Origin: Flavobacterium sediminilitoris
Lineage (GTDB): Bacteria; Bacteroidota; Bacteroidia; Flavobacteriales; Flavobacteriaceae
NCBI RefSeq assembly: GCF_023008245.1
Contig: NZ_CP090145.1
Location: 3,286,001-3,350,000 of the forward strand
Length of the DNA stretch: 64,000 nucleotides
Direction of reading: 5' to 3'
Shown here: positions 27,186-36,901 of the stretch, in pieces
Layout of the letters: every line of letters starts with the position of its first letter
Position numbering within the stretch: position 1 is the stretch's first letter
Made by a program: the position numbers and the translations under genes
The notes under the pieces: generated by a model
Databases searched by the model: none
Told to the model about the DNA's origin: nothing
Seen by the model: only the letters and a program-made list of their open reading frames with translations

Positions 27186-27932
27186 CTATTTTATTATCTC
27201 CCTAAAAACCCTATCCAATTCCTCATTAACAGACTGACCATTTTTTAAACCCTTTGCCTTTTCTTGGTTAAAAGCTATCGTTTCCTTTAAGAAGTTGGTT
27301 ATTAGAGCTTCTTTTGGGTGTAAATAGGTTTCGTTTTGGTTCGCTTTTATAGTCATTAATTGTTTTACTTTTTCTTGTATATGTTGCGGTGCAATGGGTA
27401 ACAATTCCATGAAAGCTACTGGTGGAAAGGTATTGTTTTCTATAATCCATTTTCCGGCTAAAGCCGTTCGCAAGGCATAGAAATAACTTTTTAGTTTTAC
27501 CTCTTCTTGTTCGCAAACGTCCATGAAATTCTTTGTTGTTCCTAAATAATGGTGCAAACATGCAATAGGCGAAAAACAGGCTTTGGCAATGGTTTTTATC
27601 TCCTTTGCAAAAACTTCGTTTTCATAATACACAATGGGTGAATGCAGCCACTCTAACAAAGATGCGTTGGATTTTGCTAATAATCGTACTGTTTTCCTCA
27701 AATCCCAACCTGATCCATCTAAATCTTCAGCAGTCATGAATTCGATAACATCGGGTTTTTCGAAAATAGAAAGGTAATAGTCCAAATCGTGTTTGTAGAT
27801 AAAACGAATGTCATAATCACTATCTGGAGAAGCAAAACCCCAAGCTCTACTTCCCGATTCGACTGCGAATAATAGTTCTACGTTTTTTTCTTTTGCAATT
27901 TCTTGTAGTTTGGCTAGTATTTTATCTTTCAT
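27186..27932 (-). CDS. RlaP-type nucleotidyltransferase (polymerase-beta superfamily)
   Basis: The 248-residue protein has the nucleotidyltransferase signature GSRAWGF at 27-33 followed by SDYD at 38-41, with Asp39 and Asp41 as metal ligands. The third acid is probably in VIEFMTAEDL near 60. The following helices (SLLEWLHSPIVYY) match the RlaP family (PF10127), proposed from comparative genomics to act in RNA repair. It overlaps the upstream WYL regulator gene by 11 bases and is followed after 5 bases by the STAND gene, so it is firmly inside the operon. It may act on RNA ends or on a protein; the substrate is not known. Confidence 0.8.
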   Translation of the reverse strand: MKDKILAKLQEIAKEKNVELLFAVESGSRAWGFASPDSDYDIRFIYKHDLDYYLSIFEKPDVIEFMTAEDLDGSGWDLRKTVRLLAKSNASLLEWLHSPIVYYENEVFAKEIKTIAKACFSPIACLHHYLGTTKNFMDVCEQEEVKLKSYFYALRTALAGKWIIENNTFPPVAFMELLPIAPQHIQEKVKQLMTIKANQNETYLHPKEALITNFLKETIAFNQEKAKGLKNGQSVNEELDRVFREIIK

Positions 27933-28974
27933 TGTTTACTATTTTCTCATCAGAAAGTCGGTATTTTTCTGAAGTTTGTTCTATAATATTTCTAATTCTG
28001 TTGCGAAGAAATGCAGGTTTAATAATTTCAACTCCGTTTCCAAAGCCTAATAATAAACGTTCTAATTCGTAATTTATAATTAAATACAACGTAATAATTA
28101 CGCTTCCGTCTTCATTTTCTTGTATTACTCTTTGCGAACTATGAAAGGGTTTCGTTATTACATAGGGCGCATTAGCTGCATCTACATAGATTCTAATTTT
28201 TCGAGGATCTAAACCACTATTAACCGTTACTCCTACTACATTTTTATAGTATTCGTCGGCATCAAAATTAGTATCGTGATAGTCTAATGAAAAATCGAAA
28301 TCAATAGAAACAATTCGATCTAAAGCTAAATTCGTAACGATGCTATCGCCTTCCTTATTTCCTTTCTTGCCTACCAAAAACCATCTATTATTGAATTCTT
28401 TAAGAATAAAAGGATGAAAAAAGAATTCGTTGGCTTCTTTGGATTTAAATGATTTGTAACTTATTCTTAAAACGATTTTCTTTATAATTGCCTGATACAA
28501 TTCGTCTAAAAAATGTAAGCCTTTTAGTTTTTCATTCTTATCGAGATGAATTACTGGTTTTGTATGTGACTTTTCGGCATAGATTTTATCTTCCAATCGT
28601 TGTAGAATATCAGATACATCATTAAACAGCGAGAAATCTTTAAACTGTTTCAACATAGAAACTGTTTCGGTTAATACATTAATATCGGTTTCCGTTAGTG
28701 GAATATCAGTAATTGAAAATTCTTCATCTTCATATTTATAATACTTTTTGTCATAGACTACAATGGGAGCGTTATAGCCTAATTTTTCACTACGCATCAT
28801 TTGAATATCCAATTGAATGGTACGTTTACTAATATTATTTTCCTTGCCTTCATATTCAAACAAAGCATTAGAACAAGCTTCAATTAGATCGTCTAATGTC
28901 CATTGTCGGTAATTATTTTGTAAACATTTATCGATGGTTTTATATCGTATGAGTGCGTTTTTATTTTGAGCCAT
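27922..28974 (-). CDS. WYL-domain transcriptional regulator
   Basis: The 350-residue protein starts with a winged-helix DNA-binding part (about 5-65, with ISKRTIQLDIQMM as the likely recognition segment) and carries a WYL domain at about 155-230. The signature triad here is WFL at 198-200. A C-terminal WCX-like domain follows. WYL proteins bind ligands, often nucleic acids or nucleotides, and many control defence systems (BrxR, CapW). It lies between the HD gene (24 bases upstream) and the RlaP gene (11-base overlap), so it probably controls its own operon. No clear operator was found at the operon start. Confidence 0.85.
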   Translation of the reverse strand: MAQNKNALIRYKTIDKCLQNNYRQWTLDDLIEACSNALFEYEGKENNISKRTIQLDIQMMRSEKLGYNAPIVVYDKKYYKYEDEEFSITDIPLTETDINVLTETVSMLKQFKDFSLFNDVSDILQRLEDKIYAEKSHTKPVIHLDKNEKLKGLHFLDELYQAIIKKIVLRISYKSFKSKEANEFFFHPFILKEFNNRWFLVGKKGNKEGDSIVTNLALDRIVSIDFDFSLDYHDTNFDADEYYKNVVGVTVNSGLDPRKIRIYVDAANAPYVITKPFHSSQRVIQENEDGSVIITLYLIINYELERLLLGFGNGVEIIKPAFLRNRIRNIIEQTSEKYRLSDEKIVNNER

Positions 28975-28998
28975 TGTTTAAAAAATTAAATGGTGTTT

Positions 28999-29610
28999 TT
29001 ATAGTTGAGCTATTTCTTTTTGGATGTTTTCTCTTGCTTTGGTTTCATAAAGCATTCTGTAGGTTTCCGTTTGAAATAGGTTTGTACTTTCTAAAAAGTG
29101 TTGCAAGGCTTTTTTACGCCCTGGTTTATATAGAAAATCAGGATAGATTTTGTATTCTTTTCTAATTTGTTCGTAATAATTTTGATAATCTTCCCAATCT
29201 TTGGCTAGAATTTCTAAATCAAAATCGATTAACCAATTGGTGTCTTCGTCCTTATTATGTTCATGTTGTTTTGTGGCAACAATCATATCAAAAACTAAGG
29301 TTCTATTAATGGTAATTTCTTTAGGTAAGATACTTAAAGCGAATTCGGCACTTTTTAATTCGTTATCTGTTTTCTTCGCATTGTATACGATATCATGATA
29401 AAATATAGCATAAAGTGTCTCATTAGGACTTTGAATTTCAGAATGATACTTATTAAAGCTTAGTATCATATTTTCTAAGTGCATCAAATTGTGATAATAT
29501 CTGTTTTTCTGAGAATATGCTTTTTGTAATGTTAGCCAATGTACTTGAATATCATTTTGATGAAATCCTATTTGTAATAATAGCTTGAAGTATATTTCTT
29601 TCAAATTCAT
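28999..29610 (-). CDS. HD-domain phosphohydrolase (COG4339 type)
   Basis: The 203-residue cytosolic protein has an HD-type metal-binding site: YYHNLMHLENM with His40 and His44, YHD with His72 and Asp73, and a later DFDLEILA block near 129-136. The overall pattern fits the predicted metal-dependent HD phosphohydrolase group COG4339. The natural substrate is unknown; nucleotides or RNA 2',3'-cyclic ends are possible given its neighbours. It is the first gene of the four-gene operon and has a TATTTTTG -7 element 15 bases upstream of its start. Confidence 0.75.
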   Translation of the reverse strand: MNLKEIYFKLLLQIGFHQNDIQVHWLTLQKAYSQKNRYYHNLMHLENMILSFNKYHSEIQSPNETLYAIFYHDIVYNAKKTDNELKSAEFALSILPKEITINRTLVFDMIVATKQHEHNKDEDTNWLIDFDLEILAKDWEDYQNYYEQIRKEYKIYPDFLYKPGRKKALQHFLESTNLFQTETYRMLYETKARENIQKEIAQL

Positions 29611-29624
29611 GTAAGTTCTTTCCT

Positions 29625-29632
29625 CAAAAATA
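29625..29632 (-). promoter_or_regulatory. Putative -7 element of the HD/WYL/RlaP/STAND operon
   Basis: On the minus strand the bases read TATTTTTG, a TAnnTTTG match 15 bases upstream of the HD gene ATG. A -33 TTG at the right distance is not evident, which would fit a regulated promoter. The implied leader is very short. Confidence 0.4.
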
Positions 29633-29792
29633 CAATTTTTTTAAAGTGCTAAACAGAGAAAAAAATATCTATTTAAAATATAACCAAAAAATGGGTAATA
29701 AAAAAAAGGTTTTAACACTTGTAAGTGATCGATCAAATGGTGTAACCTGAAAAGCCATAATAAAAAGAGTAAGGAAATTAACATAACAAATT

Positions 29793-30725
29793 ATGAAATT
29801 AATCAAAAAAACAGCTTTATTACTTGTGTTTGTATCATTCTTCTCCTGTTCTAATGATGAAGAAACAACTTCTTTAACAAACAATGATTTCAATTCATTA
29901 GGGATGAAATCAGATGGCAAACTATTAATTTTTAAAAACATTGAAGATTATGAAAAAGTAGTAAACAATCCATCTGAAGCTTTACAAAATGAAGTTTTAA
30001 GTGAAATTGCTAAAATGGGACATCTAACTTATGCTGAAGTGAATCCTATTACAACATTAGATATTAATACAATTAACACTTACATTAGTCCTTATTTTTC
30101 ACAATTAATTAATAAAGATAATTGTATTCAAATTGGTTCTCATATATTTAAAATTAATAAAAAAAACGAAACGGTGCTTGTATTAGAAGCAAAATATGCA
30201 AATGAGTATCTAGATTTAATTCAAGAAAATCTTTCAAACTCACACATTCAAATTTATTCTACAAATGATGATGTATTAGGTTTAATTTCTAATGATGATG
30301 AAGCTATTTCAAACAAAGCTTGTAGTGAAGATGCTGCTGGAGGACGTAATCAAGGTGTAGGATTACAAATTGGAGGACGATTAGTTACGCTTTATAGCAT
30401 TTATGAAAAATCTGGAATTTATTGTTCTGCACATTATTATATGTATTCTAACGCTACTTTTAGTAGTACTGAAAGAGCCTATATACAAACTGAAAACACA
30501 TGGACAAAAGCAAAATGTAGTTCTGCATCAGGACCTTCTTCATTACCTTGGTATAGTAGTCCTGGACACTATGGTTATGAAAAAACGCTTCCTGTTTACA
30601 AATCTACTAAACGATTAAATGGCTACCATTTAAAAGGTAGAATTCGTTTTGAGTCTGGATCTACAACAAGTTATACTACTTCATTTTCTACTTGGGCGGA
30701 AATAGAAGCTAATAGTCCTTATTAA
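29793..30725 (+). CDS. Hypothetical lipoprotein
   Basis: The 310-residue protein has a lipoprotein signal ending FFSC with Cys19, followed by an acidic NDEETT linker typical of surface lipoproteins in Bacteroidota. The first part is helix-rich with a LIFKNIEDYEKV segment. The last 120 residues are Ser, Tyr and Gly-rich with beta-strand patterns (LQIGGRLVTLYS, GYHLKGRIRF). No known domain was recognised. It stands alone and shares a bidirectional terminator with dnaK. Confidence 0.6.
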   Translation: MKLIKKTALLLVFVSFFSCSNDEETTSLTNNDFNSLGMKSDGKLLIFKNIEDYEKVVNNPSEALQNEVLSEIAKMGHLTYAEVNPITTLDINTINTYISPYFSQLINKDNCIQIGSHIFKINKKNETVLVLEAKYANEYLDLIQENLSNSHIQIYSTNDDVLGLISNDDEAISNKACSEDAAGGRNQGVGLQIGGRLVTLYSIYEKSGIYCSAHYYMYSNATFSSTERAYIQTENTWTKAKCSSASGPSSLPWYSSPGHYGYEKTLPVYKSTKRLNGYHLKGRIRFESGSTTSYTTSFSTWAEIEANSPY

Positions 30726-30751
30726 TAATAAGATGGATTGAACATAAAAAG

Positions 30752-30786
30752 AAAACCCTGAATTCATACTAAATTCAGGGTTTTTC
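30752..30786. terminator. Bidirectional terminator between lipoprotein gene and dnaK
   Basis: AAAACCCTGAATT at 30752-30764 pairs with AATTCAGGGTTTT at 30772-30784, with T runs on both strands, serving the convergent genes. Confidence 0.9.
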
Positions 30787-30802
30787 TTTAATAAATAATA
30801 TA

Positions 30803-32695
30803 TTACTTCACTTCTTCAAAGTCTACATCTTGAGTTTGATCTTCAGAAGCATTACCTTGTGGTTGAGCATCTTGTGGAGCTCCTTGTCCTTCTGCTTGCG
30901 CTTTGTACATTTCTTCAGAAGCATTTTTCCAAGCTTCGTTGATTTTATCTAAAGCTGGAGCAATTGTATCAACATCTTTAGTTTCATAAGCTTTTTTCAA
31001 TTCTTCTAATGCTCCTTGAATAGCTGTTTTGTTACCTTCAGATAATTTATCTCCAAATTCAGATAATTGTTTTTCCGTTTGGAAAATCATACTGTCAGCT
31101 TCATTTAATTTTGAAACTTTTTCCATAGCTGCTTTGTCTGCATCGGCATTCATTTCAGCTTCTTTACGCATTTTTTCAATTTCTTCTGGTGTTAATCCTG
31201 AAGAAGCTTCAATACGAATATCATGTGATTTTCCAGTTCCTTTATCTGTAGCTGATACTTTAATGATACCATTAGCATCAATATCGAAAGTTACTTCAAT
31301 TTGCGGAACACCTCTTTGTGCAGGTGGAATTCCATCTAAATGGAAACGTCCAATAGTTTTATTATCTGTTGCCATTGGTCTTTCTCCTTGTATAACGTGG
31401 ATTTCAACTGATGGTTGGTTATCTGCTGCTGTAGAGAAAACTTGTGATTTCTTCGTTGGAATAGTTGTGTTAGACTCTATCAATTTAGTCATTACACCAC
31501 CCATAGTTTCAATACCTAATGAAAGTGGCGTTACATCTAATAATAATACGTCTTTAACGTCTCCTGTTAATACTCCACCTTGAATAGCTGCTCCAATTGC
31601 AACAACTTCATCTGGGTTAACTCCTTTTGATGGTTTTTTACCAAAGAATTTTTCTACTTGCTCTTGAATAACAGGAATACGAGTAGAACCTCCTACTAAA
31701 ATTACTTCATCAATATCTGATGTTGACAAACCTGCATCTTTTAATGCTTTTGCAACTGGCTCCATTGAACGTTTTACTAAAGCATCAGCTAATTGTTCAA
31801 ATTTTGCACGTGTTAATGTTTGTACTAAATGCTTAGGTCCTGAAGCTGTAGCAGTAACATAAGGTAAGTTAATTTCTGTTTGAGCAGAAGATGATAACTC
31901 AATTTTTGCTTTTTCTGCTGCTTCTTTTAAACGTTGCAGAGCCATTGGGTCTTTACGTAAATCAATTCCTTCAGCACTATTAAAATCATTCGCTAACCAA
32001 TCGATAATCACTTGATCAAAATCATCTCCTCCTAAGTGTGTATCTCCATTTGTAGATAATACTTCAAAAACGCCATCTCCTAATTCAAGGATAGAAATAT
32101 CAAAAGTACCTCCACCTAAGTCATATACTGCAATTTTTTGATCTTTACCTTGTTTATCTAAACCATAAGCTAATGCTGCAGCAGTAGGCTCATTAATAAT
32201 ACGCATTACTTCTAATCCTGCAATTTGTCCTGCTTCTTTAGTAGCCTGACGTTGCGCATCATTAAAGTATGCAGGAACTGTAATTACAGCTTTAGTAACT
32301 GTTGTTCCTAAATAATCTTCAGCTGTTTTCTTCATTTTTTGAAGAGTCATTGCTGATAATTCTTGTGGAGTATATAATCTTCCGTCAATATCAACTCTTG
32401 GTGTGTCATTATCTCCTTTTACTACTTTATAGGCAACTGTTGAAGCTTCTTTAGCGCTTTCAGAATATTTATTTCCCATAAAACGCTTAACAGAAGCAAT
32501 CGTTTTTGTAGGATTAGTTACAGCTTGTCTTTTAGCAGGATCACCAACTTTAATCTCTCCTCCTTCTACAAAAGCAATTACTGAAGGTGTTGTTCTTTTC
32601 CCTTCTGCATTAGCAATTACGACTGGTTCTCCACCTTCCATAACGGCAACACAAGAATTTGTTGTACCTAAATCAATTCCAATAATTTTACTCAT
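30803..32695 (-). CDS. dnaK: Chaperone DnaK (Hsp70)
   Basis: The 630-residue protein starts with the [12 protein letters not shown] phosphate-binding motif and has [18 protein letters not shown] near 136, [10 protein letters not shown] near 192 and [11 protein letters not shown] near 333. The substrate-binding domain ([11 protein letters not shown] near 390) and the helical lid follow, with an acidic tail ending FEEVK. It is the ATP-driven chaperone that works with DnaJ and GrpE in protein folding. The partner genes are not adjacent, as is usual in Flavobacteriaceae. Two palindromes lie upstream of the start and may be heat-stress control sites. Confidence 0.98.
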   Translation of the reverse strand: MSKIIGIDLGTTNSCVAVMEGGEPVVIANAEGKRTTPSVIAFVEGGEIKVGDPAKRQAVTNPTKTIASVKRFMGNKYSESAKEASTVAYKVVKGDNDTPRVDIDGRLYTPQELSAMTLQKMKKTAEDYLGTTVTKAVITVPAYFNDAQRQATKEAGQIAGLEVMRIINEPTAAALAYGLDKQGKDQKIAVYDLGGGTFDISILELGDGVFEVLSTNGDTHLGGDDFDQVIIDWLANDFNSAEGIDLRKDPMALQRLKEAAEKAKIELSSSAQTEINLPYVTATASGPKHLVQTLTRAKFEQLADALVKRSMEPVAKALKDAGLSTSDIDEVILVGGSTRIPVIQEQVEKFFGKKPSKGVNPDEVVAIGAAIQGGVLTGDVKDVLLLDVTPLSLGIETMGGVMTKLIESNTTIPTKKSQVFSTAADNQPSVEIHVIQGERPMATDNKTIGRFHLDGIPPAQRGVPQIEVTFDIDANGIIKVSATDKGTGKSHDIRIEASSGLTPEEIEKMRKEAEMNADADKAAMEKVSKLNEADSMIFQTEKQLSEFGDKLSEGNKTAIQGALEELKKAYETKDVDTIAPALDKINEAWKNASEEMYKAQAEGQGAPQDAQPQGNASEDQTQDVDFEEVK

Positions 32696-32788
32696 AACTT
32701 TTAATCTTAATTTATTTATTGTGTGTATTTATTTTATTTTTAAAACTTGCTTTTTTACATTTCAATGATTATGCCAACTATAAAAAAG

Positions 32789-32834
32789 GTTATATTTTGT
32801 CATATAACACAAAAAACAATGACAAGATGTCATT
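32789..32834 (-). promoter_or_regulatory. Two palindromes upstream of dnaK, possible stress operator
   Basis: GTTATAT at 32789-32795 pairs with ATATAAC at 32802-32808, and AATGACA at 32818-32824 pairs with TGTCATT at 32828-32834. TGTCAT also occurs at 32799-32804, so the motif is present three times. The block lies 94-139 bases upstream of the dnaK ATG. It does not match the CIRCE consensus. It could also act on the downstream end of the neighbouring gene, but that has its own terminator. Confidence 0.45.
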
Positions 32835-32868
32835 ATAAAAAAATAGCCACCCATAGGGCGGCTATTCA
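32835..32868 (-). terminator. Terminator of the metallopeptidase lipoprotein gene
   Basis: AATAGCC at 32842-32848 pairs with GGCTATT at 32860-32866, extended inside by CCC with GGG. On the minus strand it is followed by six T. Confidence 0.75.
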
Positions 32869-32884
32869 ACCAATTTAATAAATA

Positions 32885-33781
32885 TTAATTTAAATTAAAG
32901 TATTCTTCATCTGACATTTCACCTGATTGAATTCTTCTTAATTCTTCAGCATGTGAACGAATATAAGCATCAATTTCAGGATTAAAATATTCTGAACTAG
33001 CAGCATTTTGCTTGTATGAACCACTTAAAACTCCTGAATAATAATAGAAGAAGTTATAATCAAAATTAGGTCCGTTTAAAGCATATGCTCCTAATAAAAA
33101 TCCTAAACGTACTGCTGAACGTCTTTGATAACTTAAACCATGATGTCCAGGACAAGTTGTACAATTATCTCCAATTGAAGCTGCAAATTCATAAGCTGCT
33201 GCAATTTGAGAAAAAGAAGTTTTATTAAATCCTGTAGGTCTTCTTAAATAATAACCAGCCATACCGTCTGCTTCTAATTCCGCAGCACGAGCAGTAGATT
33301 CATTTTGAGAAGGTAAACCATAAGTATATTGTAATTGATGACCAAACTCATGAGCTAAAATCATAGCATTTACAATATTATCACTTGATTGAGCTTTTGC
33401 AGCATTATAGATTGCTTCTCCATAGTAAATTTTACCACTACCATAAGATATAGCGTTAAATGTAGAACTTGGATTACTTGGATCTTTTACAAAACGTAAA
33501 GGCACAGCCGGTCTTCCCCAAACGGCTGCAATTTTTGAATTTTGTGTATTCATAAAATTAGTTTCAGCAGAAGTTCCTATTGTAGTACTTAATACAGCTG
33601 TTGGACTCCAGTTTCCATCTACATAACCACAATCCCCTTCTAAATGGTTTGGTTGTTCATCTACTATAGATAAAATTTCCTCTTGGTTATTTGAAACAGT
33701 TTCTTCGTCTTTACTACAAGATGTTGTAGTTAATACAATTGCACTCAAAAATAGAAATGCATTTTTAAAATTTGTTTTCAT
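32885..33781 (-). CDS. Zinc metallopeptidase-like lipoprotein
   Basis: The 298-residue protein has a lipoprotein signal (lipobox ending TTSC, Cys22) and an acidic DEETVSNNQEE linker. HEFGH at 144-148 is an HExxH zinc site, and ELEADGMAGYYL near 168-179 supplies the third ligand as in the YpfJ/neutral zinc metallopeptidase group. Four Cys at 22, 51, 207 and 210 include a C-TTC pair that could form a disulfide. It is probably anchored in the outer membrane or inner membrane outer leaflet. The substrate is unknown. Confidence 0.8.
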   Translation of the reverse strand: MKTNFKNAFLFLSAIVLTTTSCSKDEETVSNNQEEILSIVDEQPNHLEGDCGYVDGNWSPTAVLSTTIGTSAETNFMNTQNSKIAAVWGRPAVPLRFVKDPSNPSSTFNAISYGSGKIYYGEAIYNAAKAQSSDNIVNAMILAHEFGHQLQYTYGLPSQNESTARAAELEADGMAGYYLRRPTGFNKTSFSQIAAAYEFAASIGDNCTTCPGHHGLSYQRRSAVRLGFLLGAYALNGPNFDYNFFYYYSGVLSGSYKQNAASSEYFNPEIDAYIRSHAEELRRIQSGEMSDEEYFNLN

Positions 33782-34014
33782 TAAAATTATAGTTATAAAT
33801 TATTAATGAAGCAATATTATAAAAAATAATAACACTTATTTTATATTAAAATTATATAATTTGTTAAAATATTTAATTATTGATATTTCAACTATTAAAT
33901 TGACGTTTTAACGCCAGAACTACAATTATCATCTTAGTTTTTAACAAAAAATAATGAATAATTGCTAAAAATAACAAAATGTGTTTATTAATCCTTTTGT
34001 ATTTCTTTGTAGCC

Positions 34015-34022
34015 TATATTTG
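34015..34022 (+). promoter_or_regulatory. -7 element of the serine dehydratase gene
   Basis: TATATTTG fits TAnnTTTG and lies 29 bases before the ATG at 34052. TTTTG at 33995-33999 is a possible -33 element with a short 15-base spacer. Confidence 0.5.
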
Positions 34023-34051
34023 CATTTATTAAGTATAAGTATATAATTGTT

Positions 34052-35473
34052 ATGGAATGTATTTCTGTTTTTGATATGTTAAAAATTGGTGTAGGACCAT
34101 CGAGTTCCCACACATTAGGTCCATGGAGAGCTGCAGAGCGTTTTTTGGAAGATTTGCGAAATGAAAACCTAATTGACTCTATAAATAGAATTAAAGTAGA
34201 TTTATATGGTTCTCTTTCACTTACAGGTAAAGGTCATGCAACGGATTTAGCTGTCATGCTTGGATTAAGTGGTGCTGATCCTGAATATATTCCTGTTGAA
34301 AGTATTGACGTTATAATTACAGCTATAAAAAACAAAAAAGAAATTTTCCTTGGTAACGAAATCATTATTCCTTTTAATATTAGTGATGATATTGTTTTTA
34401 ATAGAGACTTTTTACCTTTTCATTCAAACGGAATAAAATTTACTGCTTATACTGATAATTCAGAATATGAAAAAACGTATTATTCTATAGGTGGAGGATT
34501 TGTTGTTGTAGAAGAAAGAATAAATTCTACTATTAATGAAGAATTAAAATGTGCATTTCCATTTCCTGTTGATAAGGCTTCTGAATTATTAGAATATTGT
34601 AAAAAGGAAAACAAGAAAGTTTGGGAAATTGTATATGAGAATGAAAAATCTATGCGTACGGAAGAAAATATCCATTCTGAACTAATGCGAATTTGGGACA
34701 CAATGCTAGAATGTATGTATATTGGATGTCATACTGAAGGGACTTTACCTGGAGGCTTAAATGTAAGAAGAAGAGCTTATGATATGCATAAAAACTTAAT
34801 TGGTGTTTTACCTTATGATAATCCATATTCTTGGATGCAGATTATTCGTCAAACTGAAGTAAAGTTTAGACAAATATTAAAATGGGTAAGTTGTTTTGCT
34901 TTAGCTGTAAATGAAGTAAATGCTTCACTAGGCAGAGTTGTAACAGCTCCTACAAATGGTAGTGCTGGTGTTATTCCTTCTGTTTTAATGTATTATTTAG
35001 TCATTGAAAATCACGATGCAAATGAAGAGCAAATAAAACAATTTTTAATGACCGCTGGAGAGATAGGCAGTATCTTTAAAAAAGGAGCTACTATTTCTGC
35101 TGCCATGGGTGGTTGTCAAGCAGAAATTGGAGTTTCAAGTGCTATGGCAGCAGCAGCATTATGCGAAGTAATGGGAGGAACTCCTGAACAAGTACTTGTA
35201 GCGGCAGAAATTGCTATGGAACATCACTTAGGGCTAACTTGCGATCCAATAGGTGGATTAGTTCAAATTCCATGTATTGAACGTAATACAATGGGAGCTA
35301 TAAAAGCGATAAATGCTGCTGAATTAGCATTAGAGACAGATGCAAAAAATGCTAAAGTTCCATTAGATAAAGTTGTAAATACAATGTGGGAAACAGCAAA
35401 AGATATGAATACTAAGTATAAAGAAACTTCTGAAGGAGGATTAGCCATTGGAGTTAATCTTGCTGATTGTTAA
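34052..35473 (+). CDS. sdaA: L-serine ammonia-lyase (L-serine dehydratase), iron-sulfur type
   Basis: The 473-residue single-chain enzyme has the beta-domain start ([20 protein letters not shown]) and the alpha-domain blocks [14 protein letters not shown] near 306, [14 protein letters not shown] near 351, LTCDPIGG near 396 and PCIERN near 407. Three cysteines in these blocks are the ligands of the [4Fe-4S] cluster. It turns L-serine into pyruvate and ammonia. The length is that of the fused type found in E. coli SdaA/SdaB. It stands alone between its own promoter and a bidirectional terminator. Confidence 0.95.
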   Translation: MECISVFDMLKIGVGPSSSHTLGPWRAAERFLEDLRNENLIDSINRIKVDLYGSLSLTGKGHATDLAVMLGLSGADPEYIPVESIDVIITAIKNKKEIFLGNEIIIPFNISDDIVFNRDFLPFHSNGIKFTAYTDNSEYEKTYYSIGGGFVVVEERINSTINEELKCAFPFPVDKASELLEYCKKENKKVWEIVYENEKSMRTEENIHSELMRIWDTMLECMYIGCHTEGTLPGGLNVRRRAYDMHKNLIGVLPYDNPYSWMQIIRQTEVKFRQILKWVSCFALAVNEVNASLGRVVTAPTNGSAGVIPSVLMYYLVIENHDANEEQIKQFLMTAGEIGSIFKKGATISAAMGGCQAEIGVSSAMAAAALCEVMGGTPEQVLVAAEIAMEHHLGLTCDPIGGLVQIPCIERNTMGAIKAINAAELALETDAKNAKVPLDKVVNTMWETAKDMNTKYKETSEGGLAIGVNLADC

Positions 35474-35484
35474 TCTATAATATT

Positions 35485-35519
35485 ATAAAAAAGAGAGAGC
35501 AACTAATCTCTCTTTTTTA
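35485..35519. terminator. Bidirectional terminator after the serine dehydratase gene
   Basis: An AAAGAGAGA stretch (to 35498) pairs with TCTCTCTTT from 35507, with A and T runs outside, between the convergent dehydratase and potassium transporter genes. Confidence 0.8.
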
Positions 35520-35551
35520 TTTGAATAATCTCCTTCTATAAATGATTCTAT

Positions 35552-36901
35552 TTATGTGGCTAAATCTGATTCATCTACTATTTTATCATTTCTTTTTCTT
35601 GAAAGTATAGCTAATCCAAATGTTATAACTCCTAATCTACCTATAAACATTATACATATCAATATTATTTTACCAAATACAGATAAGTCTCCTGTTATTC
35701 CTGTACTTAAACCAACCGTTCCAATGGCAGAAGTGACTTCAAATAGTAGTGCTTCAAAAGCATAATTTTCTGTAAAAGAGAGCAGAAAAACACTTAAAAA
35801 CAATATTGCAGTATAAAATATAAATATTGAAATAGCCATTTCGAGTCTATCAATTGGAATAGTTTTTCCAAAATATGTAACTTTTGATTGATTTCTTAAT
35901 TTACTTTTCACAATAGCAACAATAGCGGTTAATGTAGTTATTTTCATACCACCAGCAGTGCTTGATGGAGCAGCTCCTACATACATTAAAAAAATAATAA
36001 CTAAAAGAAAACCTAACGAGTATGTCCCAATGTTAACGGAATTAAATCCGGCAGTTGTCATTGAATTTACAGATGTGAATAGAGCTATTTGTAATTGTTC
36101 AAAATGAGTCCTGTTTTTAAATGATGGTTCAAAATAGTTAATTATTGTTGCTAAAAATAAAACAGAAAAAAATGAGTACGTAATCATTTTTGTTGTAAAA
36201 GAGATTTCTTTAGTCTTTTTAGTAAAAAAATACCATAAATCTGTAACGACAATAAAACCTAAAGCACCCGAAATTGTTAAAAAAAATACAATTGCATTTA
36301 ACAAAGAGTTTGTAGCATATCCTTCAAAACTATCATTATATAAACTAAATCCTGCGGTACAAAATGAGGAAACACTATGAAAAATACTTGTCCAGATAGT
36401 AAAAAAAGAATCCGAATGTTCTACCCTAAAAACACAATAAAAGAGAATAGCTCCGATTATTTCTATGGTAAATGTAAAAACAATAACTGATTTTAAAAAG
36501 TCTTGAACTTTAAATTCTCTTGGCATAGTAAATTCATTATGTAGTATTTTTTTATGCCAATGTGTAATTTGCTTGGTTGTAGATAATAAAATGTAAGTTG
36601 TAAAAGTCATATAACCAATCCCTCCTATTTGAATTAAAATTAGAAGAATTAATTGTCCAAAAAAAGTATAATTATCAAATGTACTAACTGTTGCCAAACC
36701 TGTTGTAGAAAGTGCAGAAGTAGAAGTAAATAATGTATCAATAAAAGAGGTAGGTATTTTTTGTGCAAATGGCAAAGAGAGAAAAATCCATCCTAAAATC
36801 ATATACATAAAAAATCCAAAAAAAATACTCTGTTGAGGTGTTAATCGCAAGTGAAATTTTAAATATTGACGTCTTGCTGTTTGAAATAAGGTTTTAGGCA
36901 T
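35552..36901 (-). CDS. TrkH/KtrB-family potassium uptake channel subunit
   Basis: The start at 36901 (MPKTLFQTARR) is chosen over an in-frame ATG at 36952, because the latter would overlap the upstream 89-codon gene by 59 bases and adds a non-conserved basic stretch. About 449 residues remain, with eight or more membrane helices and four pore segments. The filter-like signatures are STTGLATV, STAGFSL, TTAGFNSV and GTVGLSTG. Each has the conserved glycine that binds K+. The family needs a cytosolic RCK partner (TrkA/KtrA), which is not in the window. The gene is last in an operon with a KdpDE-like two-component system. Confidence 0.9.
   Translation of the reverse strand: MPKTLFQTARRQYLKFHLRLTPQQSIFFGFFMYMILGWIFLSLPFAQKIPTSFIDTLFTSTSALSTTGLATVSTFDNYTFFGQLILLILIQIGGIGYMTFTTYILLSTTKQITHWHKKILHNEFTMPREFKVQDFLKSVIVFTFTIEIIGAILFYCVFRVEHSDSFFTIWTSIFHSVSSFCTAGFSLYNDSFEGYATNSLLNAIVFFLTISGALGFIVVTDLWYFFTKKTKEISFTTKMITYSFFSVLFLATIINYFEPSFKNRTHFEQLQIALFTSVNSMTTAGFNSVNIGTYSLGFLLVIIFLMYVGAAPSSTAGGMKITTLTAIVAIVKSKLRNQSKVTYFGKTIPIDRLEMAISIFIFYTAILFLSVFLLSFTENYAFEALLFEVTSAIGTVGLSTGITGDLSVFGKIILICIMFIGRLGVITFGLAILSRKRNDKIVDESDLAT

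Noticed and set aside
27268..27561. 97-codon frame inside the RlaP gene on the same strand
   Set aside because: It is a +1 frame shadow of a gene with clear motifs, and has no start context or domain.
31029..31583. 184-codon open frame opposite dnaK
   Set aside because: It is the antisense shadow of a highly conserved coding region, rich in Ser and Ile, with no recognisable domain.
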